Positions 36,994 through 46,681 of a DNA stretch of 64,000 nt are shown one piece after another (within the stretch, counting starts at the first letter, position 1; each line of letters begins with the position of its first letter). Under the pieces are notes generated by a model. That model was given only the letters and a program-made list of their open reading frames with translations. It was not told the origin of the DNA and ran no database searches. The stretch is from Actinomarina sp002308095 (GTDB lineage Bacteria; Actinomycetota; Acidimicrobiia; Actinomarinales; Actinomarinaceae): NCBI GenBank assembly GCA_045563135.1, contig JBJKUL010000001.1, forward strand, positions 372,001-436,000, read 5' to 3'. Both the position numbers and the translations under genes were made by a program.

Positions 36994-38072
36994 TTAAGTA
37001 CATCCAGTTCTTTATAAATTTTTTCAAATTGGAATGCAACAATCTTTGAAGTATATTTCTTTTCAACTAATTGCATGTTATGAGAATTATCTATGTCTCC
37101 AGTGAAGTTCTCTATGTATTTTTTGAATTCATTTATTTTATTCAACGGAATAAGTTCTAGGTTTTTAAAATTTTCCATCACTTCGGTACCTTGAATTCTA
37201 TATGCTAAGCAATAAAGCCCAACATACAAAGATTCCAAAAGAATTCTAGAGAAGCCTTCATGGGAAGACATAATTATTGATATATCAAAATTTGATAATT
37301 CTGTTTCAACATCTAATTTACCTAAAAATTTAAGATTTTCATTCCCTAATATTCTATCCATGTCCTCATCAGTTATATTTTGAGGATTTCCATGATCACG
37401 TTCTCCAGCGAGATAAAACTCATAATTTATGTTCTTAGACATTTCAACTAACTCTAGGTAATCAAGAATACCTTTGTCATACAACAGTCTTGAAACGAGG
37501 ATTACTTTTATTGGTTCTAAATCCTTTTTCTTGTTTTTTCGAATAATAAACTTACTAGTCTCTATTCCTGAACTTGGTATGATCTCTATTTTGTTTGAAA
37601 ATTTCGAGAAGTTAATAAATATTTCTTTATCTGAATGATTTTGAAAAATTATTACATCAAAAGCACTATTCATAAGATTTTTTATAAATGGCTTGATTAA
37701 AAATCGCAATAATTTTGCTTTTTTATTATCTGTGAACATAAATCCTAGACCTGTGATCGATAAAATAGCTTTTCTTTTTGTACTAATCCCTATTTTTGCA
37801 ACAGCAAATAATAGTCCAGTCTTCAAGGTGAAACAGTGATAATTAGTTTCAACATTCTTTAGATGCTTTCTAAGAGTATGTATTGCATTAAAGTCTAGTA
37901 ATTTTTCTCTATTTACCTCCCAAGTAGTAGTGGACTTGTAAACTTTCTTTAGGTTTATAAGATAGTCTCCATCTGGACACATTGCGTGAATATCATGTGA
38001 GTCCAAATAGGTTACCAGTTCTTTTCTAGATTTATACAGAATCCAATCCCAATGTGATAAATAAGTTATCAT
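36990..38072 (-). CDS. Glycosyltransferase, GT4-like
   Basis: GT-B glycosyltransferase of about 360 residues. The start at 38072 (protein ITYLSHWDWILYKSRKELV) is chosen because it gives the canonical N-terminus and a TAAAAT -10 box ends seven bases upstream; starts at 38081 and 38105 are also open. The C-terminal domain has VILVSRLLYDKGILDYLELVE and IIMSSHEGFSRILLESLYVG, where the glutamate-containing donor motif is clear. It probably acts after the WecA-like enzyme with which it is co-transcribed. Confidence 0.83.
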   Translation of the reverse strand: MITYLSHWDWILYKSRKELVTYLDSHDIHAMCPDGDYLINLKKVYKSTTTWEVNREKLLDFNAIHTLRKHLKNVETNYHCFTLKTGLLFAVAKIGISTKRKAILSITGLGFMFTDNKKAKLLRFLIKPFIKNLMNSAFDVIIFQNHSDKEIFINFSKFSNKIEIIPSSGIETSKFIIRKNKKKDLEPIKVILVSRLLYDKGILDYLELVEMSKNINYEFYLAGERDHGNPQNITDEDMDRILGNENLKFLGKLDVETELSNFDISIIMSSHEGFSRILLESLYVGLYCLAYRIQGTEVMENFKNLELIPLNKINEFKKYIENFTGDIDNSHNMQLVEKKYTSKIVAFQFEKIYKELDVLN

Positions 38073-38079
38073 TACCCCC

Positions 38080-38085
38080 ATTTTA
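38080..38085 (-). promoter_or_regulatory. -10 box TAAAAT, leaderless glycosyltransferase gene
   Basis: On the minus strand TAAAAT is followed by seven bases and then the ATG at 38072. The region it would use as -35 overlaps the -10 box of the divergent UDP-glucose dehydrogenase gene. Confidence 0.4.
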
Positions 38086-38099
38086 AGTGCTAAATTTGT

Positions 38100-38105
38100 T
38101 AACAT
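38100..38105 (+). promoter_or_regulatory. -10 box TAACAT for UDP-glucose dehydrogenase gene
   Basis: TAACAT ends eight bases before the ATG at 38114, within a 41-base divergent gap. No ribosome site precedes the ATG. Confidence 0.35.
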
Positions 38106-38113
38106 TGCATAAT

Positions 38114-39311
38114 ATGAATTTAGTAGTCATAGGTACAGGGTATGTTGGTTTAGTAACCGGTGTGGGTTTTGCTAGCCTCGGTAATACCGTAAGTTTTGTA
38201 GATTTAGATGAAAATAAAATAACAAAACTTAAGAGTAAAAAAGTCCCATTTTATGAACCAGGTCTTGAAGAGCACTTTCAAGATGGTGAAACCTTTCTCG
38301 CGTATGTCATTTTCATCAACGTATAAAGATATCAACTGGGATATGGTGGATGTAGCTTTTATTTGTGTTCAAACTCCAAATAACTTAGATACAAACTCAG
38401 TAGATACAAGATTCCTTGAGTCAGCAATTACTGAAATTAATAACTTAGATAATTCAAATATTGTAGTCACAGTAAAGTCAACGATTCCACCATATGAAAT
38501 TGAAAAAGTTTGCAATAAAGTAGGAATGGATAAAAATGAAATAACATTTAATCCTGAATTTTTAAGAGAGGGCACTGCTATCGAAGATTTTTTCAAGCCT
38601 GATCGAATTGTAGTTGGTGGAAATGACCCAAAAAAACTATCTGTATTAAAGGAACTATACAAAAGTTTTGACGCGGAGCTTATAGAGACTGATCCCATAA
38701 GCTCTCAGTTAATAAAGTATCTAGCAAACACATACTTACCATTAAGGCTTTCGTTTGTTAATGAAGCTGCAAGATTAATTGACTACTCTGGAGGAAATCA
38801 ACAAGATGTTCTAAAAGGTGTTGGTCTTGACTCAAGAATAGGTTCGCATTATTTTAGACCGTCACCTGCATGGGGCGGATCATGTTTCCCGAAAGATTTA
38901 ATAGAAGTTAACAATTTCTATCAAGATGAAGAGCTAACCCTTCCATTAATATCAAATATCATAGAATCAAATAATCTTCAAACTACATGGACAGTTGATA
39001 AATTAGTAACGATTCTCGATAAAGAAAGCATAACGTCAATAGTAATGGTGGGAGCAGCATTTAAAGAAGACACAGATGATTTGAGAAATTCTCCAACATT
39101 AGATATTTATCAAATGCTTGAGGAAAAAAACATTCAAACTTTAATTTATGACGAAATGGTTGAACTAGAGTCATTTAATTCATTAGATGATTTAGGTGAT
39201 ATAACTGAGAAAAGTCTGATCGTACTCATGTATCCAGTCAAGAAAGCGCTAATGGAAAAAATAGATTCAGTAATTTCAAGAACACAATCTATTTTGTATA
39301 CACCATGGTAA
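38114..39311 (+). CDS. ugd: UDP-glucose 6-dehydrogenase (one frameshift as read)
   Basis: NAD-dependent oxidation of UDP-glucose to UDP-glucuronate. The N-terminal NLVVIGTGYVGLVTGVGFA gives the Rossmann motif; VPFYEPGLEEHF is the substrate loop. After an extra base near 38290 the second frame continues with VAFICVQTPNN, TVKSTIPP, FNPEFLREGTAIEDFFKPDRIVVG, and the catalytic cysteine in SPAWGGSCFPKDLIEV. The reconstructed length is about 399, near normal. The next gene makes UDP-xylose from its product. ATG 38114 is used instead of the longer frame. Confidence 0.88.
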
Positions 39312-39315
39312 AAAT

Positions 39316-40254
39316 ATGAACATCCTATTGACAGGAGGCTCTGGATTTATAGGATCCCATCTTTCAAAAGAACTTTTAAAAAATGATGAAAATAGATTAA
39401 TCATTGTTGATAATTTACTTACAGGGAGTCTTAATAATCTTGAAAGTTTACTAGATAACGAAAATGTTAGATTTGTTCAACACGATGTACAGGACCATTT
39501 AGAAGTTGAAGAAAAAGTTGATTATGTATTACATTTTGCGAGTGCGGCTTCTCCTGTAGCTTATACAGAAAATCCAGTAAACACTCTGAAAGCTGGCAGT
39601 CTTGGAACAATAAACACACTTGGTTTAGCAAGAAAACATAATGCAGAATATTTCCTTGCTTCTACTTCTGAAGTTTATGGAGATCCTTTAATTACTCCTC
39701 AAAATGAAGATTATTGGGGAAACGTAAATCCTAATGGGGAAAGAAGTATGTATGACGAGGCTAAAAGATTTGCAGAAGCTGCAACAGCTACTTATGCAAG
39801 AACTTATAATTTGAAGACTAAAATTATTAGAATTTTTAATACTTATGGTCCCAACATGCAGCTTAATGATGGAAGGGTTGTTACAAACTTAATTGTACAA
39901 GCACTAAATAATGAAGACCTAACTCTGTATGGAGACGGCACGCAAACAAGAAGTTTCTCTTACGTGTCTGATACCGTGGCAGGGATACTAGCAATGATGA
40001 ACTCAGAGTTTTATGAAGTTTTTAATATTGGCAATCCATATGAGATGACCGTAAAAGAACTAGCAGAGACTATTCTTAGTCTTACAGATTCAAAGTCAAA
40101 AATAATTTATCAACCTTTGCCTAATGATGACCCAAAACAAAGAAAGCCAGATATAACAAAAGCTAAAGAAAAATTAAATTGGGAGCCAAAAGTCGATTTA
40201 GAGACTGGTTTGACTCATACTATCGATTGGATTAAAAAAGAGTTGTCTAAATAA
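39316..40254 (+). CDS. UDP-glucuronate decarboxylase (UDP-xylose synthase)
   Basis: 312-residue extended SDR. LLTGGSGFIGSHL is the NAD site, with ASAASPVAYTENPVNTLKA, the ASTSEVYGDP block and the YDEAKR active site typical of UXS (near 146-151). It decarboxylates UDP-GlcA to UDP-xylose. It lies 4 bases after ugd, so the two form a UDP-Glc to UDP-GlcA to UDP-Xyl module. It converges on a glycosyltransferase (8-base overlap). Confidence 0.85.
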   Translation: MNILLTGGSGFIGSHLSKELLKNDENRLIIVDNLLTGSLNNLESLLDNENVRFVQHDVQDHLEVEEKVDYVLHFASAASPVAYTENPVNTLKAGSLGTINTLGLARKHNAEYFLASTSEVYGDPLITPQNEDYWGNVNPNGERSMYDEAKRFAEAATATYARTYNLKTKIIRIFNTYGPNMQLNDGRVVTNLIVQALNNEDLTLYGDGTQTRSFSYVSDTVAGILAMMNSEFYEVFNIGNPYEMTVKELAETILSLTDSKSKIIYQPLPNDDPKQRKPDITKAKEKLNWEPKVDLETGLTHTIDWIKKELSK

Positions 40255-41304
40255 CTTTAAGTATTCTTTCATGTAAATTTGACAGAGATTCTTCCGATAC
40301 TCTTTTTTGACTGAATTTAATTAAATCTAACAATTCATCATCATCAAAATTTGAAATTAGATTAATTTTTTCGCTCAGGTCTGATTCGGTTGAGTTAAAT
40401 TTGAGATGTTTAATATATTTCGGATGAACATTTCGATCATAGTCCGAGTTAGTGTAAAAATTAATTATTCCACTAGCCATGGTTTCCAAAACACTTTTAT
40501 CATAGAATCCTTCCGAAGTATTATTTATGTGAAAACCAACATCTTTGATACTTTCACCAAGCTCCGCATGGGGAATCGTACCTAAAAACTTTATATTCGA
40601 ATAGTTTTTGTATTTATCTTTTAAACTAGATTCATAAAGAATATCATCGTCTGTAATGGTTCCACCAATAATTCTAAGTTCATTAGTTTTCCCGTAGCAA
40701 CTTTTTAAAAATCCCTGGATTGATAGTTCAATATTTTTAGACCTTGAAATACGGCTAATAATTATGAAATTTTTTGCCTTAGTTGATATTTGTTTTTTAT
40801 AAAAACTCTCATAGTCTATGGCGTGTCCAATAGGAGTCACCTTATCAGATTTAATTGGAAAAGAATTCTGAGAAGCAGTAATTATCTTATTTGATACCTT
40901 GGTTGCAAGATTAAGTATTATCTTTTTTCAGTAAAGATTCTGGGCCCTTATGTGTATACCAAAAGAGAGTTTGGGTTGATCGAAATTTAGGTATGGTAAA
41001 TGCTACTAACACCAAAGCTGACGACATATGGGATAGGCAAAATCTGTAACTATTTTCGTGCATCAAATCTTTAATTATTCTTCTTATTTTTATAAATCGT
41101 ATGATTCTATTTGAGTTATTAAACTCTTCACAATGGACATTGACATTTTTATTAAGATTTGATCACATCACCCTTATGTAAGGTCACAATATCTACCTTG
41201 TCATAAAAACCTGAGAAGTTATTAATCCAGCTTATTGCAAAACCTAGCGATGTGTTCTTGGAATCAGTAGAAATATTAAATAATAGTAAATTTTCTTTTT
41301 CCAT
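40247..41304 (-). CDS. Glycosyltransferase, GT4-like (two frameshifts as read)
   Basis: Reconstructed over three frames, about 352 residues. The start is the ATG at 41304 (KENLLLFNISTDSKNTSLGF). An extra A near 41162 shifts to NLNKNVNVHCEEFN...LFWYTHKGPESLLKK, and an extra A near 40930 shifts to ATKVSNKIITASQNSFP. The last frame holds FIIISRISRSKNIELSIQGF and GFYDKSVLETMASG, the GT4 donor-binding motifs. The 460 bases upstream of the only long frame are thus gene, not intergenic. It is 2 bases downstream of the poly-G glycosyltransferase in the same operon. Confidence 0.75.
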
Positions 41305-41306
41305 AC

Positions 41307-42442
41307 CTATTCTTTCCTTATTTTCTCAAATACTTCAGTATATATTTTTGCTTGAGTGGAAAAATTATATTTATTTTGGATGTATTTTTTTGCTGCAACA
41401 GCTTTTGTGAGTGCTCTATCGTAATTTTCATAAATGTAGTCAATTTTTTCAGCTATTTGCTGTTTATTTTGTGGCGATGAAATTATGAACCCTCTATCTC
41501 CATTATCTAGTAAATCCTTACAGCCACCAACTTCAGTGCTTAGAATTGGCACTTCGTAATTAATAGCTTCTAAAATTGAATGAGGTAGACCCTCATAATC
41601 AGACGCTTGAATAAAAAGATTTGATATTTTTAAATATTCTGAGATTAAATTATTTTCAACTTTCCCAATCATCTTCACTCTATCTTGAATCTTAAGATGG
41701 GTAATTAAATCTTCTAACCTTGCAAACTCTCCACCTTCACCAATTATTTTGAGATTTATACCAAGGTTCTTAATACAACCCATCGCTTCAATTACAAGGT
41801 GTATATTTTTTTGTACTACCAACCTAGAATTTATTAATATATTGAATTCATGCAGAGGAGTTTTACTTCTTTTGAATTCTGCAATTTCAATGCCGTTATT
41901 AATTTTTAGTACTTCAGTTTTTGGATTTGTTCTATTTATGAATTCTTTTAAATGATCTGACGGTGTTACAACCACTTCAGATGAGCTTATACTCCAGTTT
42001 CTTATAAATTTTTGAATTCTGACATTTAAATTCTGCTTTAGATTTTGAAAATCGTCAAATGTTTCAGACGTTCTTTTTTTATTATAAAACCTTTCCCAAA
42101 CAGGGTCTCCAACTATCTTTCTTACAATTTTTTTTCTTAAATACAAGTTTGCAATTGCTGCTTCAACACCTAGGCCATTAACAAAGAGAATGTCACTTTT
42201 CCTTCCATGTTTAATTATTAAGGATACTGTTTTAAACCAACGTAAAGGTAAGTATGTAGACCTCCTAATTCTGAGGACATCTAATTCATCTTCAAGCAAT
42301 AGATTTTCTTCATCTGCTAAACATATAATTTTTACTTCATTATCCATGTTTATCAGGTGGTTAGCAATTTTAGGAACAAAACTGGCAGGACCCCCCCCCC
42401 AATATCTGGAGGAAATATTCCTGCAGTTATTAATATGTTCAT
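41307..42442 (-). CDS. Glycosyltransferase, GT4, with poly-G tract, out of frame as read
   Basis: The ATG at 42442 gives NILITAGIFPPDIGG, the canonical GT4 N-terminus. Directly in the conserved glycine motif there is a run of ten G (coding strand). With ten G the frame ends after about 30 residues. With 5, 8 or 11 G it continues as GPASFVPKIANHLINMDNEVKII into the long open frame (41307-42347) with LINSRLVVQKNIHLVIEAM, GEGGEFARLEDLI and ASDYEGLPHSILEAINYEVP. Intact length would be about 378. The gene looks intact apart from the tract, consistent with slipped-strand phase variation; a consensus error in the tract is the alternative. Confidence 0.82.
42391..42400. repeat. Homopolymer tract of ten C/G in a glycosyltransferase gene
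   Basis: Ten consecutive C on the plus strand, by far the longest G/C run noticed here; the next longest are six. It interrupts the codons of the conserved DIGG-P motif of the glycosyltransferase. Such tracts are typical contingency loci. Confidence 0.95.
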
Positions 42443-42460
42443 AAATTAAAGTTTATTAAG

Positions 42461-43426
42461 TTATTTTTTTTTATGAGCAACTATCTCTTTAATCATAGAG
42501 TCAATGTCTTTTGAGGGGGATATGCCAGTAAAGTTGACAATTTTATCTATGTTGGGTGTTCTTCTTGTTGGGTCTTCAAATTTACTACCAAAAACTTTAT
42601 CGTGCTCAACATACTCAATTACTGAAACTGAATCACATTCCTTAATTATTAATTCTGCAAGATCTTTAATTGTAATTTCTTGAGTTTGGCCAATATTGTA
42701 GACTTCACCATACGCCTTCATTTCTGCAAGTTTTATAAAATACTCTGTCACATCGTCTACCCAAGTAAATGATCTCGACTGGCTTCCGTCACCATGAATA
42801 ACGATAGGGTCGTTTTTTAGCGCAGCATCAATAAACTTTGGAACCACCATGCCAAAAATTCAGAAAGTTGATTTGGTCCGATTATATTAAACAACCTTAC
42901 AATGATAGGATTAAGAGCTTCCTTCTTCATGCTCTGAAAGAGCTAAAAATTCATCAATCATCTTAGAAGCCGCGTAAGACCAACGCAACTTAGTAGTTGG
43001 GCCTATTAAGCTTCTCGATTCTTCTGTCCACTCTTTATCCTCCGAAACACCATAGACCTCAGAAGTAGAGGCTACAAGTACAGGTATATTGTTATTTTTA
43101 CAGGCCACAAACACCTCATGCGTTGCCATTATATTCGTGAGTAAAGATTTACTCAGATTTTCCATAATGTACTGAACACCTACTCCGGCAGCAAGATGAT
43201 AGCAAAAATCGTATCCTTCAAAAGTTTGACTTAAATCAACAATATCTTCAACTTTTTTATTTATAAACTTAACTTTTCCTGTGTCTTCAAACTTAACGAG
43301 GTTAGCACTTTTTCCTGTTGATAGATCATCTATTACAAGGATTTCAACAATATCTTTATTGAGTAATTTTTCTATTAAATGCGAGCCAATAAATCCAGCA
43401 CCGCCTGTGATTATAATTTTTTTCAT
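42461..43426 (-). CDS. NAD-dependent sugar-nucleotide epimerase/dehydratase (two frameshifts as read)
   Basis: Extended SDR of about 321 residues. The first frame has IIITGGAGFIGSHL, VASTSEVYG and the active-site stretch RWSYAASKMIDEFLAL. After a shift near 42910 comes NPIIVRLFNIIGPNQ, and after another near 42850 comes GMVVPKFIDAALKNDPIVIHGDGSQSRSFTWVDD. One extra G and one missing T explain the breaks. It resembles UDP-glucose 4-epimerase and UDP-glucuronate-modifying enzymes; the exact substrate is not visible. It overlaps the next epimerase by 4 bases. Confidence 0.75.
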
Positions 43427-44427
43427 ACTATTTCTTTATATAAGTTAATGATTTTAGCAAATCTAAAATTTTCAAGATACCACTCTACAGTTTTTTCTAT
43501 TCCATTTTCGACAAGTGTAGATGGTTCCCATTCAAGTGTCTGTTTAATATGCGTTAAATCTGGCTTAACAACATCAGGATCTTTTATAGCTCGTTCTTTG
43601 AATGCAATTATTGGTTGTGAATTTGTTTTTTCCTGAATAGTTTTAATAACCTGATTTAACGACACCGTTTTATCTGATCCTATGTTGAAAGTATCTGGAG
43701 TACCATAGTCCATTAACTTGATTAAAGCCTCCACAACGTCGTCAATATAAGTAAACGATCTTCTTTGCTCTCCATCCCCAAACACTTGAACCTCTTGATT
43801 ATTCACTATCCAGTGGATAAATCGTAAAATTGACATATCAGGTCGTCCGTAAGGTCCATAAACAGTAAAAAACCTTGGTACCATAACCTTCGTATCCGTT
43901 CCATCTAATATTGTTTTGGCAAGTATTTCTCCAGCTAGTTTTGTACTAGCATAAACGGAGGGGGGTTGGATTCTTTCATCTTTGTTTTCTCGCATTAAAT
44001 TTTCTCCGCTATCACCATAAATTGAAGAAGTGGATGCGAGTATCAATGATGACACACCTGTTATTTTGCAAAAATTAGCAACATTAGTAGTTGCAACTGT
44101 ATTGTCGAGTACGTAATTGTAAGGTTCCAAAAAGCTTTGCCTTACACCCGCCCGAGCCGCCATATGAAAAAAAGTTTGTGCTTGAGTGTTTAGTGTTTGA
44201 AGGTTTGAAATAGATGCTGGATTTGATAAATTTAATTCATGAAATTCATAATTCTTATTGCTACTGAGTTCACTTATCCGTAAATTTTTTAATCGTACAT
44301 CATAAGCATCATTTAGAGAATCTACACCTACTACCTCAAATCCCATGCCCATAAGTTTTTTTGCAAGATTAAAGCCTATAAATCCTGCAGTACCAGAAAT
44401 AATTATTTTGTTGTTCACAACAATCAT
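43423..44427 (-). CDS. UDP-glucuronate 4-epimerase-like SDR
   Basis: 334-residue extended SDR. GTAGFIGFNLAKKLM is the NAD site. The AARAGVRQSFLEPYNYVLDN block is characteristic of UDP-glucuronate 4-epimerases (GAE/CapI type), which make UDP-galacturonate. SSIYGDS and the YASTKLAGE active site follow. It is intact and heads the four-gene minus-strand operon that ends with the glycosyltransferase at 40247. Given ugd nearby, UDP-GalA supply is a likely role. Confidence 0.8.
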   Translation of the reverse strand: MIVVNNKIIISGTAGFIGFNLAKKLMGMGFEVVGVDSLNDAYDVRLKNLRISELSSNKNYEFHELNLSNPASISNLQTLNTQAQTFFHMAARAGVRQSFLEPYNYVLDNTVATTNVANFCKITGVSSLILASTSSIYGDSGENLMRENKDERIQPPSVYASTKLAGEILAKTILDGTDTKVMVPRFFTVYGPYGRPDMSILRFIHWIVNNQEVQVFGDGEQRRSFTYIDDVVEALIKLMDYGTPDTFNIGSDKTVSLNQVIKTIQEKTNSQPIIAFKERAIKDPDVVKPDLTHIKQTLEWEPSTLVENGIEKTVEWYLENFRFAKIINLYKEIV

Positions 44428-44490
44428 GCTACCAAGAATATATTTAATTCTTTAAAAAGATTTAAATAGTATTTATTTAATTTTAAAAAG

Positions 44491-44496
44491 TAGAAT
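44491..44496 (+). promoter_or_regulatory. -10 box TAGAAT for leaderless polymerase-like gene
   Basis: TAGAAT ends seven bases before the GTG start at 44504. On the other strand a TATATT (44437-44442) lies nine bases before the start of the divergent epimerase. Confidence 0.4.
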
Positions 44497-44503
44497 TTTA
44501 TTA

Positions 44504-45706
44504 GTGCAAGTATTACTTAAAAAATTAAAAAGCTTTTCACCTTTAAATATCATATTTTTTATACCGTTAATACCGCATTTCAACATTATCGAAGACCTTC
44601 TGCATACTGATGACATACCAGTATTTGTATTCCTTATATTATTTCTCATTAGAATTACCTCTTTGTTTCAAAGTTTCAAACCAATTAAAGGGTATTTGTA
44701 TATTGATTTTTTTATTTTGTACCTTTTAATTCAAAATATATATCTAGGAAATGGTTTTTTTAATACTGAAATCCTAAGGTTTGCATTTTATGCTCTTATT
44801 TTCTTTTTCATCCTAGGAAACAAAATGGAGAGTTTTTATGAATATTTACCAGTGTATCTATTTATCTTTTGTAGCAGTTTTTCGATCATTGCCTATTTCT
44901 TTTCCATTAATTTAGGGACGGATCTTTACAACAATTGGAATATAGGTCTCAATCTGAGTGATATTGATTACATTAAAGGTAGGGTTAATGGATTCCAAGC
45001 AGGTGGGCCAAACAGTTATGCCGACCTGATTGCTGTGACTGGAATTTATACCATCTTTAAATTAGAAGATAATTATTTTCCCTATATTTCAATTCTTGCA
45101 ATTTTGGGATGTTTCTTTACTTACTCACGATTTTCACTGATTGTATTGATAATTTTTATTACTCTTAGAGCTTTCAGCACCCAAAATAAAATGTTAAGTT
45201 TAGGAATAATCTTTGCATCCATCTTAATTTGTGCAAACTTCGGATTAATTGAGAGATTTAGCAATGATGATAATTCAGGTATTCAGGATAGAGTTGATAT
45301 GAGCGTAGGAGCTGTGGAGTATATAGTTGAAGATAATCTTGTTAATAATCTCATCGGTAGAGGTCACAATAGTTTCATTGTGAGTGGAGACGAAATAATC
45401 AACAGTGAAAACTTCGATGATAATACAGTATCCTATGGTCCCCATAATTCATTTTTATTTATTATTTTAAACTATGGAGTCCTTGGCTTAATTTTCTATT
45501 TATTGATATTCAAAAATATAATTGTTTACACTGTTAGATTAAAAACTTTATTTAACCTATCACCACATTTTTACGTAGTAGCTGCATTTTTTGTCTTAAG
45601 TTTTTCAAGTGATATATTACAGAATCACAGTATTTCTTGGTATTTATACATATCAAGTTTTCTTTTAATGAGAGAAATTCAAAATCAAGATTTTTTGGAA
45701 GTTTAA
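44504..45706 (+). CDS. O-antigen polymerase-like membrane protein (Wzy)
   Basis: 400 residues, about eleven hydrophobic segments, starting at GTG. VNGFQAGGPNSYADLIAVTGIY matches a block in the protein at 32107. The main extracytoplasmic loop (SNDDNSGIQDRVDMSVGAVEY... GRGHNSFIV) ends in the family motif HNSFLFIILNYGVLG. It probably polymerises lipid-linked repeats. It is followed by a sugar-nucleotide module that starts with its own -10 box 30 bases on. Confidence 0.78.
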   Translation: MQVLLKKLKSFSPLNIIFFIPLIPHFNIIEDLLHTDDIPVFVFLILFLIRITSLFQSFKPIKGYLYIDFFILYLLIQNIYLGNGFFNTEILRFAFYALIFFFILGNKMESFYEYLPVYLFIFCSSFSIIAYFFSINLGTDLYNNWNIGLNLSDIDYIKGRVNGFQAGGPNSYADLIAVTGIYTIFKLEDNYFPYISILAILGCFFTYSRFSLIVLIIFITLRAFSTQNKMLSLGIIFASILICANFGLIERFSNDDNSGIQDRVDMSVGAVEYIVEDNLVNNLIGRGHNSFIVSGDEIINSENFDDNTVSYGPHNSFLFIILNYGVLGLIFYLLIFKNIIVYTVRLKTLFNLSPHFYVVAAFFVLSFSSDILQNHSISWYLYISSFLLMREIQNQDFLEV

Positions 45707-45735
45707 ATACACCTTTATTAGTGAATTGAAACATA

Positions 45736-45741
45736 TACTAT
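45736..45741 (+). promoter_or_regulatory. -10 box TACTAT for the sugar-nucleotide operon
   Basis: TACTAT ends seven bases before the ATG at 45749, the first gene of a five-gene overlapping operon (45749-50351). Confidence 0.35.
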
Positions 45742-45748
45742 TAAATAG

Positions 45749-46681
45749 ATGAAAATTTTAGTAGTAGGTGGTGCGGGTTATGTTGGTGGTGGCATAGTCG
45801 ACAAATTAATTCCAAACCATGAAGTAACTGTCTACGACTCACTTGTATATGAGACTTCTTACAGGAAACAAGTTGATTTTATTTATGGAGACATCAGGGA
45901 TCATAAAAAACTTAATTCAATATTAAATAACTACGATTGCGTTATCTGGCTTGCTGCCCTTGTTGGTGATGGAGCTTGTAGTATTAATCCAAGTCTCACA
46001 CAAGAGATAAATGCGGAGAGTGTGAAAAACCTTACAAAAAACTATTCAGGAAGGATCGTCTTTCTCTCAACTTGTTCGGTTTATGGAGCACAAGACGGAG
46101 TGTTATCTGAAGATTCTCCTACAAATCCACTTTCAGAATATGCCAGTTCTAAACTAATTGCCGAAAAATACTTAGAAGATTCAAATGTAATAATTTTTCG
46201 CCTAGGAACACTATTTGGTATAAGTGATCAGTATTCAAGAATTAGACTTGATTTGGTTGTCAACATACTTGTCACAAAAGCACTGATGGAGAACAAGATG
46301 AGTGTATTTGGTGGAGATCAGTGGAGACCTCTTCTACATGTAAATGATGTTGCTAATGCCATAGATGTAACTGTAGAGACTCAAGTAAATGGAATATTTA
46401 ATTTGCACTATCAAAATTTCAAAATAATAGAGATAGCAGAGGAAATTCAGAAAAAAATAACTACAGCGGAGATTATTAAAACACCATTGGAATTTCAAGA
46501 TGCTAGAAATTATCAAGTAACAAGTGACAAACTTCTCAGTGAGACGGGATTCAAGCCTGCAGTCAATTTAAAGACAGGTATAGATGAAATTTATGATTTA
46601 ATATCCAAGAACAGAATAAAAGACATTAGTGATCCAAGATATTCAAACCAAAACTTTCTTAATTTGTACGGAGTTAAATAA
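45749..46681 (+). CDS. NAD-dependent sugar-nucleotide epimerase/dehydratase
   Basis: 310-residue extended SDR. VVGGAGYVGGGIVDKL is the NAD site, LAALVGDGACSINPSLTQEIN is a family block of deoxysugar SDRs, and SSVYGA-like CSVYGA and YASSKLIAEKYL form the active site. Its stop overlaps the next gene's ATG by one base. In context with an RmlC-like cupin, an RmlD-like reductase and a 2-epimerase it probably makes a 6-deoxy or amino-deoxy sugar nucleotide. The substrate is not certain. Confidence 0.75.
   Translation: MKILVVGGAGYVGGGIVDKLIPNHEVTVYDSLVYETSYRKQVDFIYGDIRDHKKLNSILNNYDCVIWLAALVGDGACSINPSLTQEINAESVKNLTKNYSGRIVFLSTCSVYGAQDGVLSEDSPTNPLSEYASSKLIAEKYLEDSNVIIFRLGTLFGISDQYSRIRLDLVVNILVTKALMENKMSVFGGDQWRPLLHVNDVANAIDVTVETQVNGIFNLHYQNFKIIEIAEEIQKKITTAEIIKTPLEFQDARNYQVTSDKLLSETGFKPAVNLKTGIDEIYDLISKNRIKDISDPRYSNQNFLNLYGVK

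Noticed and set aside
40841..41306. Apparent 460-base gap without a gene
   Set aside because: Minus-strand translation in three frames gives one continuous GT4 N-terminal half (start ATG at 41304), so it is the broken 5' part of the glycosyltransferase, not intergenic DNA.
42461..42480. Run of nine T near the epimerase 3' end as a second contingency tract
   Set aside because: It encodes the terminal Lys codons AAA just before the stop; A/T runs of this length are ordinary in this base composition and length change would alter only the tail.
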